Shown piece by piece: positions 1 to 13,700 of a stretch of 64,000 nt of DNA (position 1 is its first letter; each line of letters opens with the position of its first letter). Location of the stretch: NCBI GenBank assembly GCA_964036155.1, contig OZ038423.1, positions 33,185,249 to 33,249,248 on the forward strand, in the 5' to 3' direction. Source of the stretch: Diploscapter coronatus (Eukaryota > Nematoda > Chromadorea > Rhabditida > Rhabditidae). The position numbers were made by a program, and so were the translations under genes. Below the pieces are notes generated by a model. The model was not told the DNA's origin and did not search any database. It worked only from the letters and a program-made list of their open reading frames with translations.

Positions 1-317
1 GTTTTATTGAAAATTTTACACAACAATTTCTAGGGCTATCATTTTTGACGCCAAAATCGCTCTTCCGGTATACTATAAATTTAGAAACTAGTATGGAAAT
101 TATATATTCAAGCGTTTCCAGGGGCGATTGTGCCCGTATTTTTCACTTTGGGAGCGGATTACTGTAGAACTCAGGCCAAAATTAACTTTTTTTCAAGAAG
201 GGAAATCTTAATTGCAGCCAACCGCAAGCTATTTTTTAAGGCGAAACTCGATGTAGCGATGGATCAAAAATTTAGAAAATATTTTGAGAAAAATTATTTG
301 AAATTCTTTCTTTCTAG

Positions 318-1821
<1,504 letters not shown>

Positions 1822-3091
1822 GCTATTTATCCGGATGTTGGCTCTCAGAAGATGGTCGAATAATCAAGTTAGCTTGCTCTTTGATTCATCATTTTTGGAA
1901 AAATCCCCAAATTTCAGGCTTTACGGATGATTTCCTAATTTATTCCTAAATTCTCCTATACTATCGGTGATCTAAAAGTAGTGTTGTCTAGTAGCTTCGA
2001 TAAATTTGTGGCGGGTCAATTTTAAAATTCTGCATAAAAAATCTCCGTTGAATAAAATATCAATTACGATGATTATTTCATAAAAAAACGGACCTTCGAA
2101 TTTTGCCGACGGAAATGAAAATTTGATGAGTTCCCCGGGAAAATTTGAAACTCTATACTACCACATCAATGCACTAGCACCAAATTCTAACTCTCTCTTG
2201 TTTGCAGTTAGAATTTTTAATTTTCTACCACCCGGAAAAACCCGGTTTCACGAAATTGACGTGTAGTTTTAAATTTCGAGTTGTTCGAAAATTTTGGACC
2301 CCTATGAACTGACCTGGAGTATTTATGTTTCTACGACTTTCTACATTTCTTCAGATTTTGGCCACGGTAATTATTTTACCACTAAATATTTAATCAAGCC
2401 AGAAAATTCTACCTTTATTTAGTCCATTTTGAAACATTTCGGTTTGATTAACAAATATCAATTTTTTTTAAAATTTGAATTGAAAAATTCAGATTCAGAC
2501 AATGTCTCTGGTCTCCGAATATTCCCACCGATTTTTGCAAAGAACTCCAACAATGCGGGACGAATACGGTATTTTTTAGAAGTTAAATAATAATTTCGGA
2601 AATCTCTGTAGATTAGTTTAGTTAGGTTTCAATGTTTCTTGAAATACAAAACTATTTAAGTAAATTACCAGTGATTGATTGATAAAACATATGCAACCAA
2701 AAACAACTTCCGGAAGATTGAAGTCTAGAAATGTTCGAGGATCGAAAATTCAGGCACCATTATCGACTTGCCTATTCAGTCGAAATTCGACTTTAGCCCC
2801 CAAAATATCCTCTCTAATAATCGACTAAATAATTTGGTGGAATTTTTGCGTAAAGAAGACAGGAAACGACTCTCCACGATTTTATAAATCTGAAATTTCT
2901 GAGTTCAAATTAAATTTTGAAATAAAAGTCGAACTTGAGTTTGAATTTTAATTTTAGATTAGAAAATCGAGATTTTTAGTTTTGAATGAAGAAAGACTGA
3001 TTTTGAGTTTGAATTTCTATTTTTAAATTTAAAAAATGCACAATTCTTAAGTTGAAATTTATTTTTCGTAAAAAACTGAAAATTAAACGAA
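1822..3091. other. Gene-free stretch between XPB and the small membrane-protein gene
   Basis: 3' flank of XPB followed by AT-rich sequence. I see no frame with conserved protein character on either strand. The right edge is the 3' flank of the minus-strand gene at 3092. Confidence 0.6.
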
Positions 3092-3412
3092 TTAGAGGTA
3101 GAGATAGAGTAGCCCAATAATGCCGAATAGAGACAGTAGGCAAAACGCTATGATAAGAGCGATGTCGATAGGCTCCAAATCAGACAGAATTCCTCCCACC
3201 GAGTCTGAGTCGCAGGTTTGTTGTCTAAAAATTGAAAATTTTTGAAAAACAAAACTTGTAAAAATTCCGTACTTTCTCTTCGCGACCAGATCCGTATACT
3301 CGAACCTCGGTTCGACCTTCGGCGACGAGATTTGGCTATTGGCGGCGTGAAAGTCGTAGTGCATTTCGTGGTGATTTTCAGCAGACCGAAATTGATAAGT
3401 CCGGGGTTCCAT
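3092..3412 (-). CDS. Small single-pass membrane protein, unrecognised
   Basis: Two exons, 3412-3273 and 3224-3092, join across a 48-base GT...TTTTTAG intron (phase 2) to give about 90 residues. The N-terminal 50 residues are polar, with HHEMHYDFHAA and a basic patch VAKRK. A short Cys/acid segment (TCDSDSVGG) follows, then a long hydrophobic helix, IDIALIIAFCLLSLFGIIGL, at the extreme C-terminus. This is the architecture of a tail-anchored or type II protein. I recognise no family. The Met at 3412 is the first in frame; an AAATTTAG site about 15 bases upstream, after an in-frame stop, could be a trans-splice or exon acceptor, so a further 5' exon is possible. The clean intron, stop-free joined frame and strong membrane helix argue that it is real. 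Confidence 0.5.
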   Translation of the reverse strand: MEPRTYQFRSAENHHEMHYDFHAANSQISSPKVEPRFEYTDLVAKRKYGIFTSFVFQKFSIFRQQTCDSDSVGGILSDLEPIDIALIIAFCLLSLFGIIGLLYLYL

Positions 3413-5887
3413 TTCGAGGTTGTGCTGCTAAATTTGGAATTCTCAGAGCTAGGCGGATTTTTATAGTCAAGCTGAAGAGATATAGGAGAAGGGGGTACAA
3501 GATCAGACTTCTCAAAATTCGACCCGCAAAACTCGCAAATTGACGCCCGCGGAAAAATAGTATGTCATACTGAGGGAGAAAAAGAGCATGTATTCTTTCT
3601 CTTGAAGAGGTGCACTATTTTTTCTGTGGGTCGAATTTTGAGAAGTCTGTACGAGATAGGCAATTTTTCTATAGAAAGTTGATACATGAAAAGGGACGCA
3701 CAACAGGATCTCAGTGAAACATTTTAGCTGAAAGGGGAGGCACGCTTGAAAATTTTGGCTTAAAGCGCTGCCTAGGTCTTTAATTTTTTGAGGGTATTTG
3801 GAAAATTGTCAATTTCAAAATTTTACAACTCGAAAATAACATGTAAGACTAGGAAATGGTATAAAATATCCTTTTTCTTATGCTTTTCACAGTTTGCACG
3901 TTGAAAGAATCGTTAAAGTTACCGGATTCTGTTGATGGTGACCGTTCATATTTCGTCTTTGTTCATCGTGGGATCTAAAATGAGTATGTGTCACAGTTAA
4001 ATATTTCGAGATTCTTTACAACGTTTCATTATACTGTATTTTGGTTGCAATAACATAAAACAAACTAGAAGGACTCTTGAGCTTTTTTTTTCGAAAAATT
4101 AGGAGAAGTGATTTTCGAATTTTTACCTGATAAACTGAGGATTCAGAATATTTTTGGGAGTGAAATATCCGTCGTTCGCATCTTTCCAACCAGAACCTCC
4201 CCCGGAAAATCGGGAATTTTGACCTCCGTAATCCATAAAATTCGAATATTTTCCAGATAGGTTTGAAATCTAAATGAGAGAGATTTTGAAAATGTAACTT
4301 TGGATAATTTTTACTGGGAAAATAAAAGTAACATATTTCAAATCTAAATAAACAAGTTTGGAAATGTAAGTTTCAGCAATCATAGCGGAAGATAAAAATC
4401 TGAAATTAAATAAGTTTCAAAATAATAGTATGATGAAAGGGTAAAAGAGTTAGTTGATTTCGAAGAAATAGAGTTCTAAAAATAAAAAATCGAAAAAATT
4501 GGAAAGTGAATAAAGTGGGAGGTTTTGCCAGTAATAAATCGGAAAACTGCGAAACTTTTGCGACACTTTCAATTTCAATCGAAATCATGCAGCCGTAAAA
4601 AATGCGGCGAGATTTTTGAAAGCTGGCAAATTTCTGGAGAAATTCGTAAAATTCGAGGCAATTTGACATCTGTTTCAGAAAAAGTAGACTAGTCGATTTT
4701 TGAAAGCTGTACTCCAACATACAAGACAAATTTGTGACAGAAGTTGTCGCGATAAATATTTGTCGAATAAGAACGCTAAGCGTTTTTAGGAAAGATTATA
4801 ATTTCGTCTCGTTAGAATGGGGTAAATGATTTGAAAAGGGAAGGGGACTCTGAGCAACTACTAGGTAAATATTACGGTGTGCCAACTGATAGATCGAGAA
4901 TATATTGGAGAGTTAGAGAAAAATATGGAGAAAATAGAAACCCTCGAATTTTCAGATAAGCAGGAAAAGTGCACCCACTCAATAGAACTTTTGAAAAATC
5001 CATGATATTTTTGAAACTAGATTTTTTACGATTTGGAAAATGCTATGTTGAAAATGATTGAGAAAATGAAATAGGTTGCGAAATATTTTCAAAAAATAAA
5101 TATGTTGCAAAAGTTGCTAAATGAAAATCGTATACAAAGCTTTGCTCATGAATGACGGATAAATAGTGAAAGATTTCTGGAGAGCTTCGAGAAAAAGAAA
5201 ACCAAGAAACAGTGTAGAAAAAGAAAGATAGCTCGCGCAGTCTGTTTGCGATTAGCATAAGAAGAGACGATCTTGAGGAGATGGCGAGAAATAGTATGAA
5301 ATTTTTAGAGGGAAGTAGAGAAAGGAGAAATAATATGGAGAAAATGTAGAGAGAAAATGAAAATAGTACGGGTAAATAAGAAGGTACGAGATAGAAGATA
5401 TAATAAAAATAGTAGGGTTAATAAATGATCAAAAGAGACAGAAAAAAGGAATAGTAAGGGTAAATAAGAGGGCAAAGGATAGAAAATAGCGGAAAAGAAA
5501 AACAGCATAATCCATCATGGAAAAGTCGCTTATTGGTGGCGAAAAATAATGGACTGACTATCTTATTTATTTTGACCGCCAAGGCTGGCTGAGATAAGAT
5601 TTTATGAGATTAGCCAAAGGCTAAAAGGATAATAAGATGAAAACTGTATAAGTAATTGGAAAGAAGGTACATTTCTAGGAAAAATTTAGTAGAAAATATG
5701 GCCCCTAAAATTGGAAAATGAAGGAAAATATGATCGAGACGAACGAACGATAGGTTGAAAAATTCAAAAATTAGCGTGTATTCGTGGTATTTAATAGAAA
5801 TTTGAATTTCTAAAAACTAAATTAAAAAAAAAAAAACTCGTCATTACTTCATCATCTCTCGCCCTAGCCGCTAGTTTTAGATGATAC
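3413..5887. other. Long gene-free interval
   Basis: AT-rich, with purine-rich GGAGAAAAT-like and GGGTAAATAA-like imperfect repeats around 5290-5500 and an inverted-repeat element at 3505-3648. Short open frames here have low-complexity Phe/Leu-rich composition and no splice-supported extension. The promoter of the gene at 5888 should lie at the right end. Confidence 0.5.
3505..3648. mobile_element. MITE-like inverted-repeat element (21-bp perfect TIRs)
   Basis: Perfect 21-base inverted termini, AGACTTCTCAAAATTCGACC(C) at 3505-3525 and its complement at 3628-3648, with about 100 bp between. The middle has AAAATAGT..ACTATTTT and a GAGAAAAAGAGCATG core like those of other small elements in the window. 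No coding capacity. Confidence 0.7.
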
Positions 5888-8800
5888 ATGTCCAACACAG
5901 AAGCCAAAAGTAAGCTGTGCGTTTATAATTTTTTTTTCTGATCACACTCATTTTCACTTTTTCGTATTTTTTGTTGCTTTTACCGTACCATACTTTTCGA
6001 AAATGACGTACTCTAAAATTCAGGCAAGCCGAAATCGACGCCAACCTCGCTGCAAGGCCGGACTTCGATAGGTCAGTAGTAAGAAACAACTTCATGATTT
6101 CCAACACATCTTTAATTTCTGGAAAAGCTATAGAAGAAAAACGATGCAAGTTGAAACTTCTTCTGAAAAAAATAATTAGAAAAATGTCACTTTGAAAAAA
6201 TTCTAAATTTTCCAGGCCGCCAAGTGACGAGTAAAGCCAAGAAGAAGGTCGGAGGACTCGAGGATGCTCCTCCAACGAATGAAAGCGGAACAGTTGTGGG
6301 TCCGCTCGGATCCAGCTACTCGAATCACGCAGCACCGCAACAAATCTCCGCTCAAGTCATCGAGAACTGGCGCGAAATCATCTACAAGATTTTCGAGTGT
6401 TTTTTTTAAATTTTAAAAAAATTTTACTTCCACCCACATTTTATGATTTTTTAACTGGCCTGTTCTTGAAATTTTTTGGGCACGCCTTATTTTTATCAAT
6501 TTTTCGAAAATTTCAGATATTGCTCGGAAAACTCGAAGGTGGACATCGTGATTTGCTCCCCCCAAATTCTCAGTACGATCGCATTTCTCATGCAGGTCGG
6601 AGAGCCAGAGGTAATTTAAAAAGTTGATTTTGCTTCCATTGTTCGTATGAAATTGAAAATTTTAGAAGTGAAAGTAAGATGCATTCTAATTCTTTACTTG
6701 TTTCGAAATTTGATGAAATAGAATTTCCACGGAAATTTGTAATTAAAGCTTGTTTCGTGTAATAGTTCCAAATAAGGCATTTCCAGGTAATGCACGGTCT
6801 GATCAAAGGCTTCATGCACGGCAAAAAAGAGCTACCAGTCACGTCTCCAGAAGCTTTCAGGCATACGGTAGGGGAGTCGATTTTTTAAAGAAAATGATCA
6901 TTTTTTTTCCAGAAAGATCAAATCACCGATGCTACCTACGAGTTCCTGTCGAAGTGGCAGAGCGAGATACAGAACAGCGTTAGACCAGGTTAATTTTTAA
7001 TCAATAATCTAAAAATTTCTATTTTCTAGAATTTGCAGTTTTTTTAATTAGCATTTTTAGATACATTTTTCTACGCCCGAAGATGCATAGTGCATAACCA
7101 GTTCTGCAAGTCATATACATACCACACCTACACGGGATTCGTGAGTCTTATTCTAATTTTCGAACGTGGTTTCCATGAGTGACGTTGTTTTTAATTCAGG
7201 ACTCTTTCGAAGTTGAGCTGAAGATCGCGAAAGAGGATGATATAGTGGACTGGGTCAAACAGGTTCTCAAGGTTCGCAATTTTTATTTCTCCACTTGTAG
7301 TTTTTTTTTCTGAAAAATATGTGCCTGGTCTAGAGAAGTGAAATTTTCATTTTTAAAAGAACACGAATTAGATAAAGCGAACTAATTTGAGGTAACGATC
7401 CCCGGCAACCCGTTTCGACTGTGGTCTGGCTTAGAGCCTGGCGAATCTGAAATGGCAGCGCTCAGAAAGCCCGATGATGTGGTCGACACGACAAACGCTA
7501 ATCAGGTATCATCTAATCACATTTTATTTAGCCCCGGATTAAACTTAAGGTCTTCTGCATTAGTTACCTCCAAGTTACACTTACCCTTTTGTAGAAATTA
7601 TCTCCTTTTTCTCTTTTCCATTCTATTTCCCAAAAAGGGTAGGATCGACTTGAGAGTAACTAACACAAGAGACCCAAAATTAACTCTGAAATTAAATTTT
7701 AAGACACATAGTCAAAGTTACTTTCAATTAAAAAACCAAGTTTGAATGTTCAGAAATGCCCCATCCTCCTATGGGCCTCGTCCTACAAATTTTCGCTACC
7801 GGCGAACATCGTCGAAAATGACACCATGTACTTCGATCCCATGATTACGGCAATTAGCGATGTGAGCACTTTTTTCCAAATTATCTATTTTTTATTTTAG
7901 GTCACCCAAAAACCGTTGCCTATCCTTCACATGCGCTTCAAGACCCAACCGCAAAACCCGATGCGATTTTGGCCTGGAGGTAAATTTCAAAAATTTGAAA
8001 AATAGTTTAAAATTGAAAGAAATGAATTATTCTGCAGCTTTTAGGGAAATCTAATTTTTCTAGATTCTTTAAAATATTTTGAAAATCGGAAGTACCGTAG
8101 TTTTTCTTTTGAAACTCCAAGGAAAATATTCTTTACAGCAGTTTGTTTTTCCAGACTCGAGTACAGAAGGCGTGCTAGACATCCCCCTGGTCAACAAGCG
8201 CCTCAACATTTTCATCATTTTCGGCCCGCTCAGCTTTCTCAAGGAGCAAATTCGATGCGTTCCGGACAAATTAAAGGCATTAGAATTTTCAAAATTAAAG
8301 AGGGTAGCTTTGCAAATTTTACAAACGATTTTCAGGAGCACAACGAGCGATTGCTGGCGTACGTCCCGATGTGGAAGCAGAACGAAAAGGCCATCAACAT
8401 CGCCAAACCGATTATGGTAGGTTTCGGAAATTTTTTGGATGACTAATATTATAAGAAGTTGCTCGTTGATGATAAAGGATACTTTTGAAATATGAAAGAT
8501 TTTTGAAAATTAAAAAAAAACATAGTTTGATATGACATTTCAAATTCGGAAATCAACTTTTAAATTTTGAGAAATAGATGTTCCAGAACCTTTTCGAGTC
8601 GAACAGCGTCTTTTCGGTGGGCGGATTTGGCGATCTCGGGCCCGCTGATGCGGAGCCGAGCTACCAGAAGGGCAATCGAAAGACGCCAAACATCCAGCAC
8701 TTTGACGGCGTCAACCTCATGAACCCACCGGACACGAAAAATACGTGGGTTTGAAATGTTTGGTCTCTTTTTGCAAAAATTGATTTCTTCTTCAAGAAAA

Positions 8801-9296
8801 ATATTATTTTCGATAGAGAAGTAATTTTATAGTCTTTTTTCTGAAATTTCAATTTTCAGCTCGAAAATCCCGTCGTCGCACAAGGAGAGCGCAGTGGTCG
8901 TGACGACGCCCTATATTTTGCTCATCTGGGACGCGCAGAAGGCCATGCCCATCTATTCCTGCAGGTTGGGGCGATTTAAAATTTTTTTATCTGGCTGCGA
9001 ATACTTTTATCCAAAACGCTATTTCTCTCCCTTCCATACTATTTTTCCTTTCCCTCGCTCTGGGACAAAAGTACTCGTAGCCTTTTATTTTATCAAAAAC
9101 TCACTCTTCAGAGCTTATTGCCTACATTTCTCTTAAAAATTTTATTTAAAACTGCTAAAGCATGTCTTTCCTTTAAAAATGAAGCATTTGAAAAGAATTA
9201 AATTTCAGCATCAACTACCCACTTCTTGACGGTGACGTGGGCGGTCAGAGGAACGAGATCGAGAAGGCGAAAAGGAAGCGGTGCACAGTGATGTGA
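5888..9296 (+). CDS. Uncharacterised 502-residue protein with C-terminal CaaX box
   Basis: Exons: 5888-5909, 6024-6071, 6216-6396, 6517-6610, 6787-6867, 6913-6988, 7061-7140, 7200-7271, 7392-7505, 7754-7861, 7901-7979, 8155-8276, 8336-8416, 8587-8744, 8860-8964, 9209-9296. All phases join to one 502-residue frame. The first ~60 residues are Lys/Ser/Thr-rich (TSKAKKKVGG), and the rest looks globular, with Trp-rich stretches such as FRLWSGLEPGESEM and LLAYVPMWKQNEK. There is no signal peptide or membrane helix. It ends KAKRKRCTVM-stop: Cys-Thr-Val-Met is a CaaX motif directly behind a polybasic cluster, as in farnesylated small GTPases, so membrane tethering by prenylation is inferred. There are no GTPase motifs. 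The donor after residue 359 is unusual (AAG|GCATTA, a GC-AG intron, or a 32-base GT-AG intron from 8304). One acceptor is TTTGAG (7391). I do not recognise the family. It is probably a nematode protein of unknown function. Confidence 0.8.
7551..7673. mobile_element. Intronic inverted-repeat element, family I, copy 1
   Basis: Imperfect inverted halves around 7551-7600 (TTAGTTACCTCCAAGTTACA...TACCCTTTT) and 7636-7673 (AAAAAGGGTAGG...). It resembles the element at 31373-31513 in ula-1. It lies in intron 7506-7753. Confidence 0.45.
8993..9082. mobile_element. 90-bp inverted-repeat element, family A, copy 1
   Basis: Termini GGCTGCGAATACTTTTATCC and GGGACAAAAGTACTCGTAGCC are inverted copies. The centre is pyrimidine-rich (CTCTCCCTTCC...TCCCTCGCTC). 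It lies in the last intron (8965-9208) of the CaaX-protein gene. A second copy is at 20446-20536. Confidence 0.7.
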
Positions 9297-10645
9297 AACA
9301 GCAACTTGGAAGCCAAACCCCAAAGTCAAAACATACATGCATTCTTCCAAAAATTGTTTAACACACGGCATTTTCTGGCTTTAAAAACTCAGAAAATTGC
9401 ACTTTTTAAACTTAATAAAAAATGCTGAGTTTACAATTCGTGGAAAAACGAACAAATTTTAATATTAGATTTTAAAACTGATCAAACGAATCGAAAAAAA
9501 ACCACCCACAAAATTAATCAATTTCTCAAAAACGTGAAGATTTCAATAAAGTTTAGAGAAATGGTTTTAACTTTATTTTTCAACCGACAAAGGCTTGAAA
9601 TCTTTGAATATATTTACCGATTTTTTGTTTTAATTTGCTATTTTTTTTACGTTCTCCTAGGTATTATTATCTCTAGTTGCTTCAGTTATTGTCAATTTTT
9701 CTGGATTTTATTATTTTCTCGTGTCTTTCACTGTCCTTGTTTTACCAAGCCTCGTAATTTTCGTACTAATTACGCCAATTATCGCGCTAATTACTCATTG
9801 AATTCCCCTCATTAGCCCTATTCTTGAGCTTTTCCGCTCTACGCCAAGGACGCGTTTTGGTGCACACTTATCGAACGTTGCTACGCCAAATTGCACTCTT
9901 TTCGCCCTTGCTGAATTCGTGCCAATTTTCCCTGCACTCCATTCAATTATTCGAATTCCCCTGATTAAACTAATTGTCTAGTATTTAATCACCCACTTAA
10001 TTGCCCCAATTGGCGCTAAGAAGTCTCCCACCAACCACCCAAAGAAAACATCAATGGTTCAATCGATATCACGAGTTTTCACGCCTCTTTTATTTCACTC
10101 TCACAATTTCTCGGGCGAAACCGAATATTTTCGAATTTTACGGGGTTTTTGGAGTTCTAAATTCAAAGTTTCTCTATTGGGAATAATTCGAGGTTCCTCC
10201 CGAAACTTTGGAGGACGTAAAAATCAAGAAATTTCTAGAGAGAATCGATGAAACTTATTTTTATGGGAAAACTCTGTCAAGATGTTTCCATGTTGAAGAG
10301 TAGGGATACTTTGCTTGGTTTGGTTTATTATAATTATGAGCCAAAGAAAAAGTCACTATCGAGAATTTAGCTCTGGATATTATCAGTAACAGTTGAAACT
10401 TGTTTCAGCATTTTTTTAAAGATGGAATTCACGAGATTTAAAATTTCTATTTCCTGGCTTTCGGAATATGTATTTTTCGGATTTATTTTTTTGCGTTTAA
10501 TTTTGAATTCCTGGTCAATTAAAAAATAGGGAAACTTTTTTAATCCTTCTTATAAAAATCTAAATTATTTTCTTTTATTTTTCCAGCGATCGATAGCATT
10601 GTTTGTATTTTTTATTTTCAAAAAAACGAATAATTTTGGAATTTT
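9297..10645. other. Intergenic region upstream of set-2
   Basis: No supported exon. 9300-9560 is AT-rich 3' flank of the CaaX gene. 9560-10250 is unusually pyrimidine-rich on the plus strand. The set-2 promoter or undetected 5' non-coding exons may lie here. Confidence 0.5.
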
Positions 10646-10648
10646 CAG
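10646..10648 (+). promoter_or_regulatory. Likely trans-splice/first-exon acceptor of set-2
   Basis: GGAATTTTCAG immediately precedes a GC-richer exon whose first in-frame Met is at 10701. This is the form of a nematode spliced-leader acceptor. It could equally be the acceptor of an intron following an upstream exon. Confidence 0.4.
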
Positions 10649-10700
10649 GAAATCGTTGTCTCTAGTCGATTTGACCAGCACATGCAAAGTGGCGGTGGCG

Positions 10701-13700
10701 ATGGGCTGGCCGACGAAAGACAACAAGCCGACCTCGTCGACGGGCAGCGAAGCGAACCCAAATCGAGAAGGTAGTCGGGAAATTCCGAGGGAGGCACACA
10801 GTGAAAGTCAGAGGGAACAGTCGTCCTCAACTAGTGCGGGAGGTAGGAGTCGACTTTCTGTAAAATTCACCAGGCTTTAAGCCTAGAGAGTATAGGGAAA
10901 ATAAACACGAACTGACGAATGTTGCAGGAGGCCGTAGGATTAGGAAAAATATCAAATTGGTCTTTTAAAATAAGTTGTTAAATTATACAGACAGGTCTTA
11001 AAATGAAATCAAATCTCAAGAGGTTATTTGAGCAAATCCGCAACACATGATTTATCTGCTTTTTAGACCATCAAGAATATAAATTTGAAAATTTTACAGA
11101 AAAAAATGATGTGCTTTCTTTGAAAATTTGAATTTAACAAAAATCGAGTAATCGCTGAAATTTCAGCCGGTTCGAGTTCGGGGCAAAACGTACAACTCGT
11201 ACCAAAACCGCTTCAAAACCCCTCGACCAACGCGACTTGCAGCTCGACTCCAGCGATGCCCAATTCCAATCGGGTCTATCCGGGTAGGTTTCAGAAAAGA
11301 AAGCACTAAAAGTTCTTGAAACATCAAAACAGGAAATGTAGAAATTTATCAAATCTTTATTGAAAGTTACTTGGGGAATAGAAATACGAATTTCAAAAAA
11401 TAAAGATTAAGGTATTTTTAGCGGGCTACTGCTTCAAGCTGGTTTATGAGGATCCGAACGACATCGAGAGTCCCAAGGCACGCTGCCACAAGCGCATGCA
11501 GGGAAAGGTCAATCCTCAGGCCGCTCCAAACATGGAGAGGGTCAGTTTGGAAAATTTAAACAACAAATAAAAGTTATTTTCAGCTCAATTACAAGGATCA
11601 GCCGAAGGACCCCAGAGGGCTGCATCGGTACACATTCCAGTCGCCCAGTCTCTACGTGCCGGAATTTGTCGTGAGTCAACATTTTCTGCCAAAAATGTTA
11701 ATTTTGAACAAATCATGGACATGCCCCACTAATTTCTCATTATTTCATTCACTTTCCAAGTATTTCTGAAACGTACTCACAAAATGTTTATTGAGCTGAA
11801 ACATTTATTAATTGTTTTGATGCTTTGTTTGTGGCGATTTTTAAAAATTGAGAAATATGAGATTTGGAAGAAGATAAAATTACAAAAATAATTTTTTAGA
11901 TTGACGAGTATTACGTCGGCACGCCGCCAAGAAAGGAGGTCGGGATTTTCGAGCTCAATGACAACGTTGACGAGAAAATCCTCTCTGAGATCGTCAGGTG
12001 CGAAAATTTTAAATATTTTCTTTGAAACATACAAGAAATGAAAATTGGCTGTGCTTTTGGTTTTGAAAGATCTTCTTGAATTTGTCTCAATATTAAGTCA
12101 TTATCGCAAACTTTGAAAGTTATTCTATCTCAAGTTTTCCTGAAACATTTAAGAAAGTTCAATCTTTTAGATTTTCAAAATAGTTTGAAAATATTGAATA
12201 TTTTTCAGAAAGGTGGGCGAAACGCGGGAAATTTTCGTGTACAAGAATCCGAAAACCGGCAAACACTTGAGAATGGCCGCCATCATTTTCAAGTCCGCCA
12301 AATACGCTCAGAAATTCGTCGATGAGTTCAGGTACGGAAAAATAAATTTAGAAAACTTTAAAACGTAGCATTGTTTCGGTCAAATTAAGTGAAAGTTGGT
12401 GTGTTGAAAAAATGGCGAGAAACAGGAAGTTCCGTATCACACTCGTTCCATTGTCCCCCGCTGACCCCTTTTTATGGGCTCGAACCTCCCTCTTTGCGCG
12501 CATAGCTCAGACGGACATTTCTCGCAAGGCGCCTTTTAACACACGAACCGTCACTTCATTTGACCGATATATATTATTGGAATTTCAGTGAGCATGAAAG
12601 AAAGCCGACAGAGCCTCCACGCAGAACGATCATGGGGACGCCGATCACCTGCTTCCTCGACCCGTACCGTGAGTTTCAAGCAGACGTGCAAGTCTTTCGA
12701 ACCGCGCATTATGTCTTAATTGATGGATTATACCAGCCAGTTTTAATTACTACGCCTCATCACAAGCTTAGATAATGATGAGTCTTTGCGGTTGTTTTCT
12801 TGCAAGTCTGGTTTCAAGACTTTAGAAATAGGTCCAAAACGAAAACTATTTGAAGTATTAGTTGTAAAAATGCAAAATAAAGTTTTGTGAGGATAAAAAA
12901 AATGAAAAATTCGAATTCCAGTGACCCTGATCAACGAGCGCTATGAGGAGTTGATGGCCTGCTCCGTGCCCCTGCCCAAACACCTGCGCCAACTTCCCTC
13001 TGCCTTGCTCGTGGAAAGACGGGAGACCATTTTGGCGGAGAAACGTGAGATTTTAGAAATAAAAAATACTGATTTTTGAAAGAAACTTTCGTGGACCGTC
13101 TCTTTATTGAGTTTAGTTTTTTTTTTCTTGAAATATTCCTTGAAAACTCTGGAACGTATTTGAAAGTTGAATCGTAGATTTTGAAAATTAAAAGCGTAGA
13201 CAAAAATGATCTAAAAATCGAAATAATAAAAAGAAAATAATAATGTAGAGAGCAAATTTCAGGCGGTCTGTTGCCCCCGCCTCCAGCACCGAATCTGTCC
13301 ACGATTCCAACCACACCGCCCTCCGCCGATCTGGCAGAGGACGACTCCAATTCGCCTCAGGAAGTTAAGTCGCAAACCTTGCAAGGCTCCGGCGCAAAAT
13401 CTAGGTCCCAGGTTCCGCCCAGCCAATCTCACGATCAGGTAACAATGCGAAAGATTCAATTTTAAAATGAACAAAAATAGCTAAAATAGGAAAGAGTGAA
13501 ATTTTTGAATGCTGGAGTTTCGAAGAAGACATTTTGAAAGAAACCAAGCATTTGAAATTTGAAACATTTAAGATCCCCTCAAAATGTTTCTTTTATTTTT
13601 ATTTCTGAGCTAGAATATCTCATATCGACTTTGATGGAAGCTCGAAGTCTTTAGTTTTTTAAGCTAAATGTTGAAACATCAAAAATATGTGATAGAAAAT

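Noticed and set aside
4406..4729. 107-codon minus-strand frame in the 3.4-5.9 kb gap
   Set aside because: No splice support, motif or homology that I recognise; typical of AT-rich DNA.
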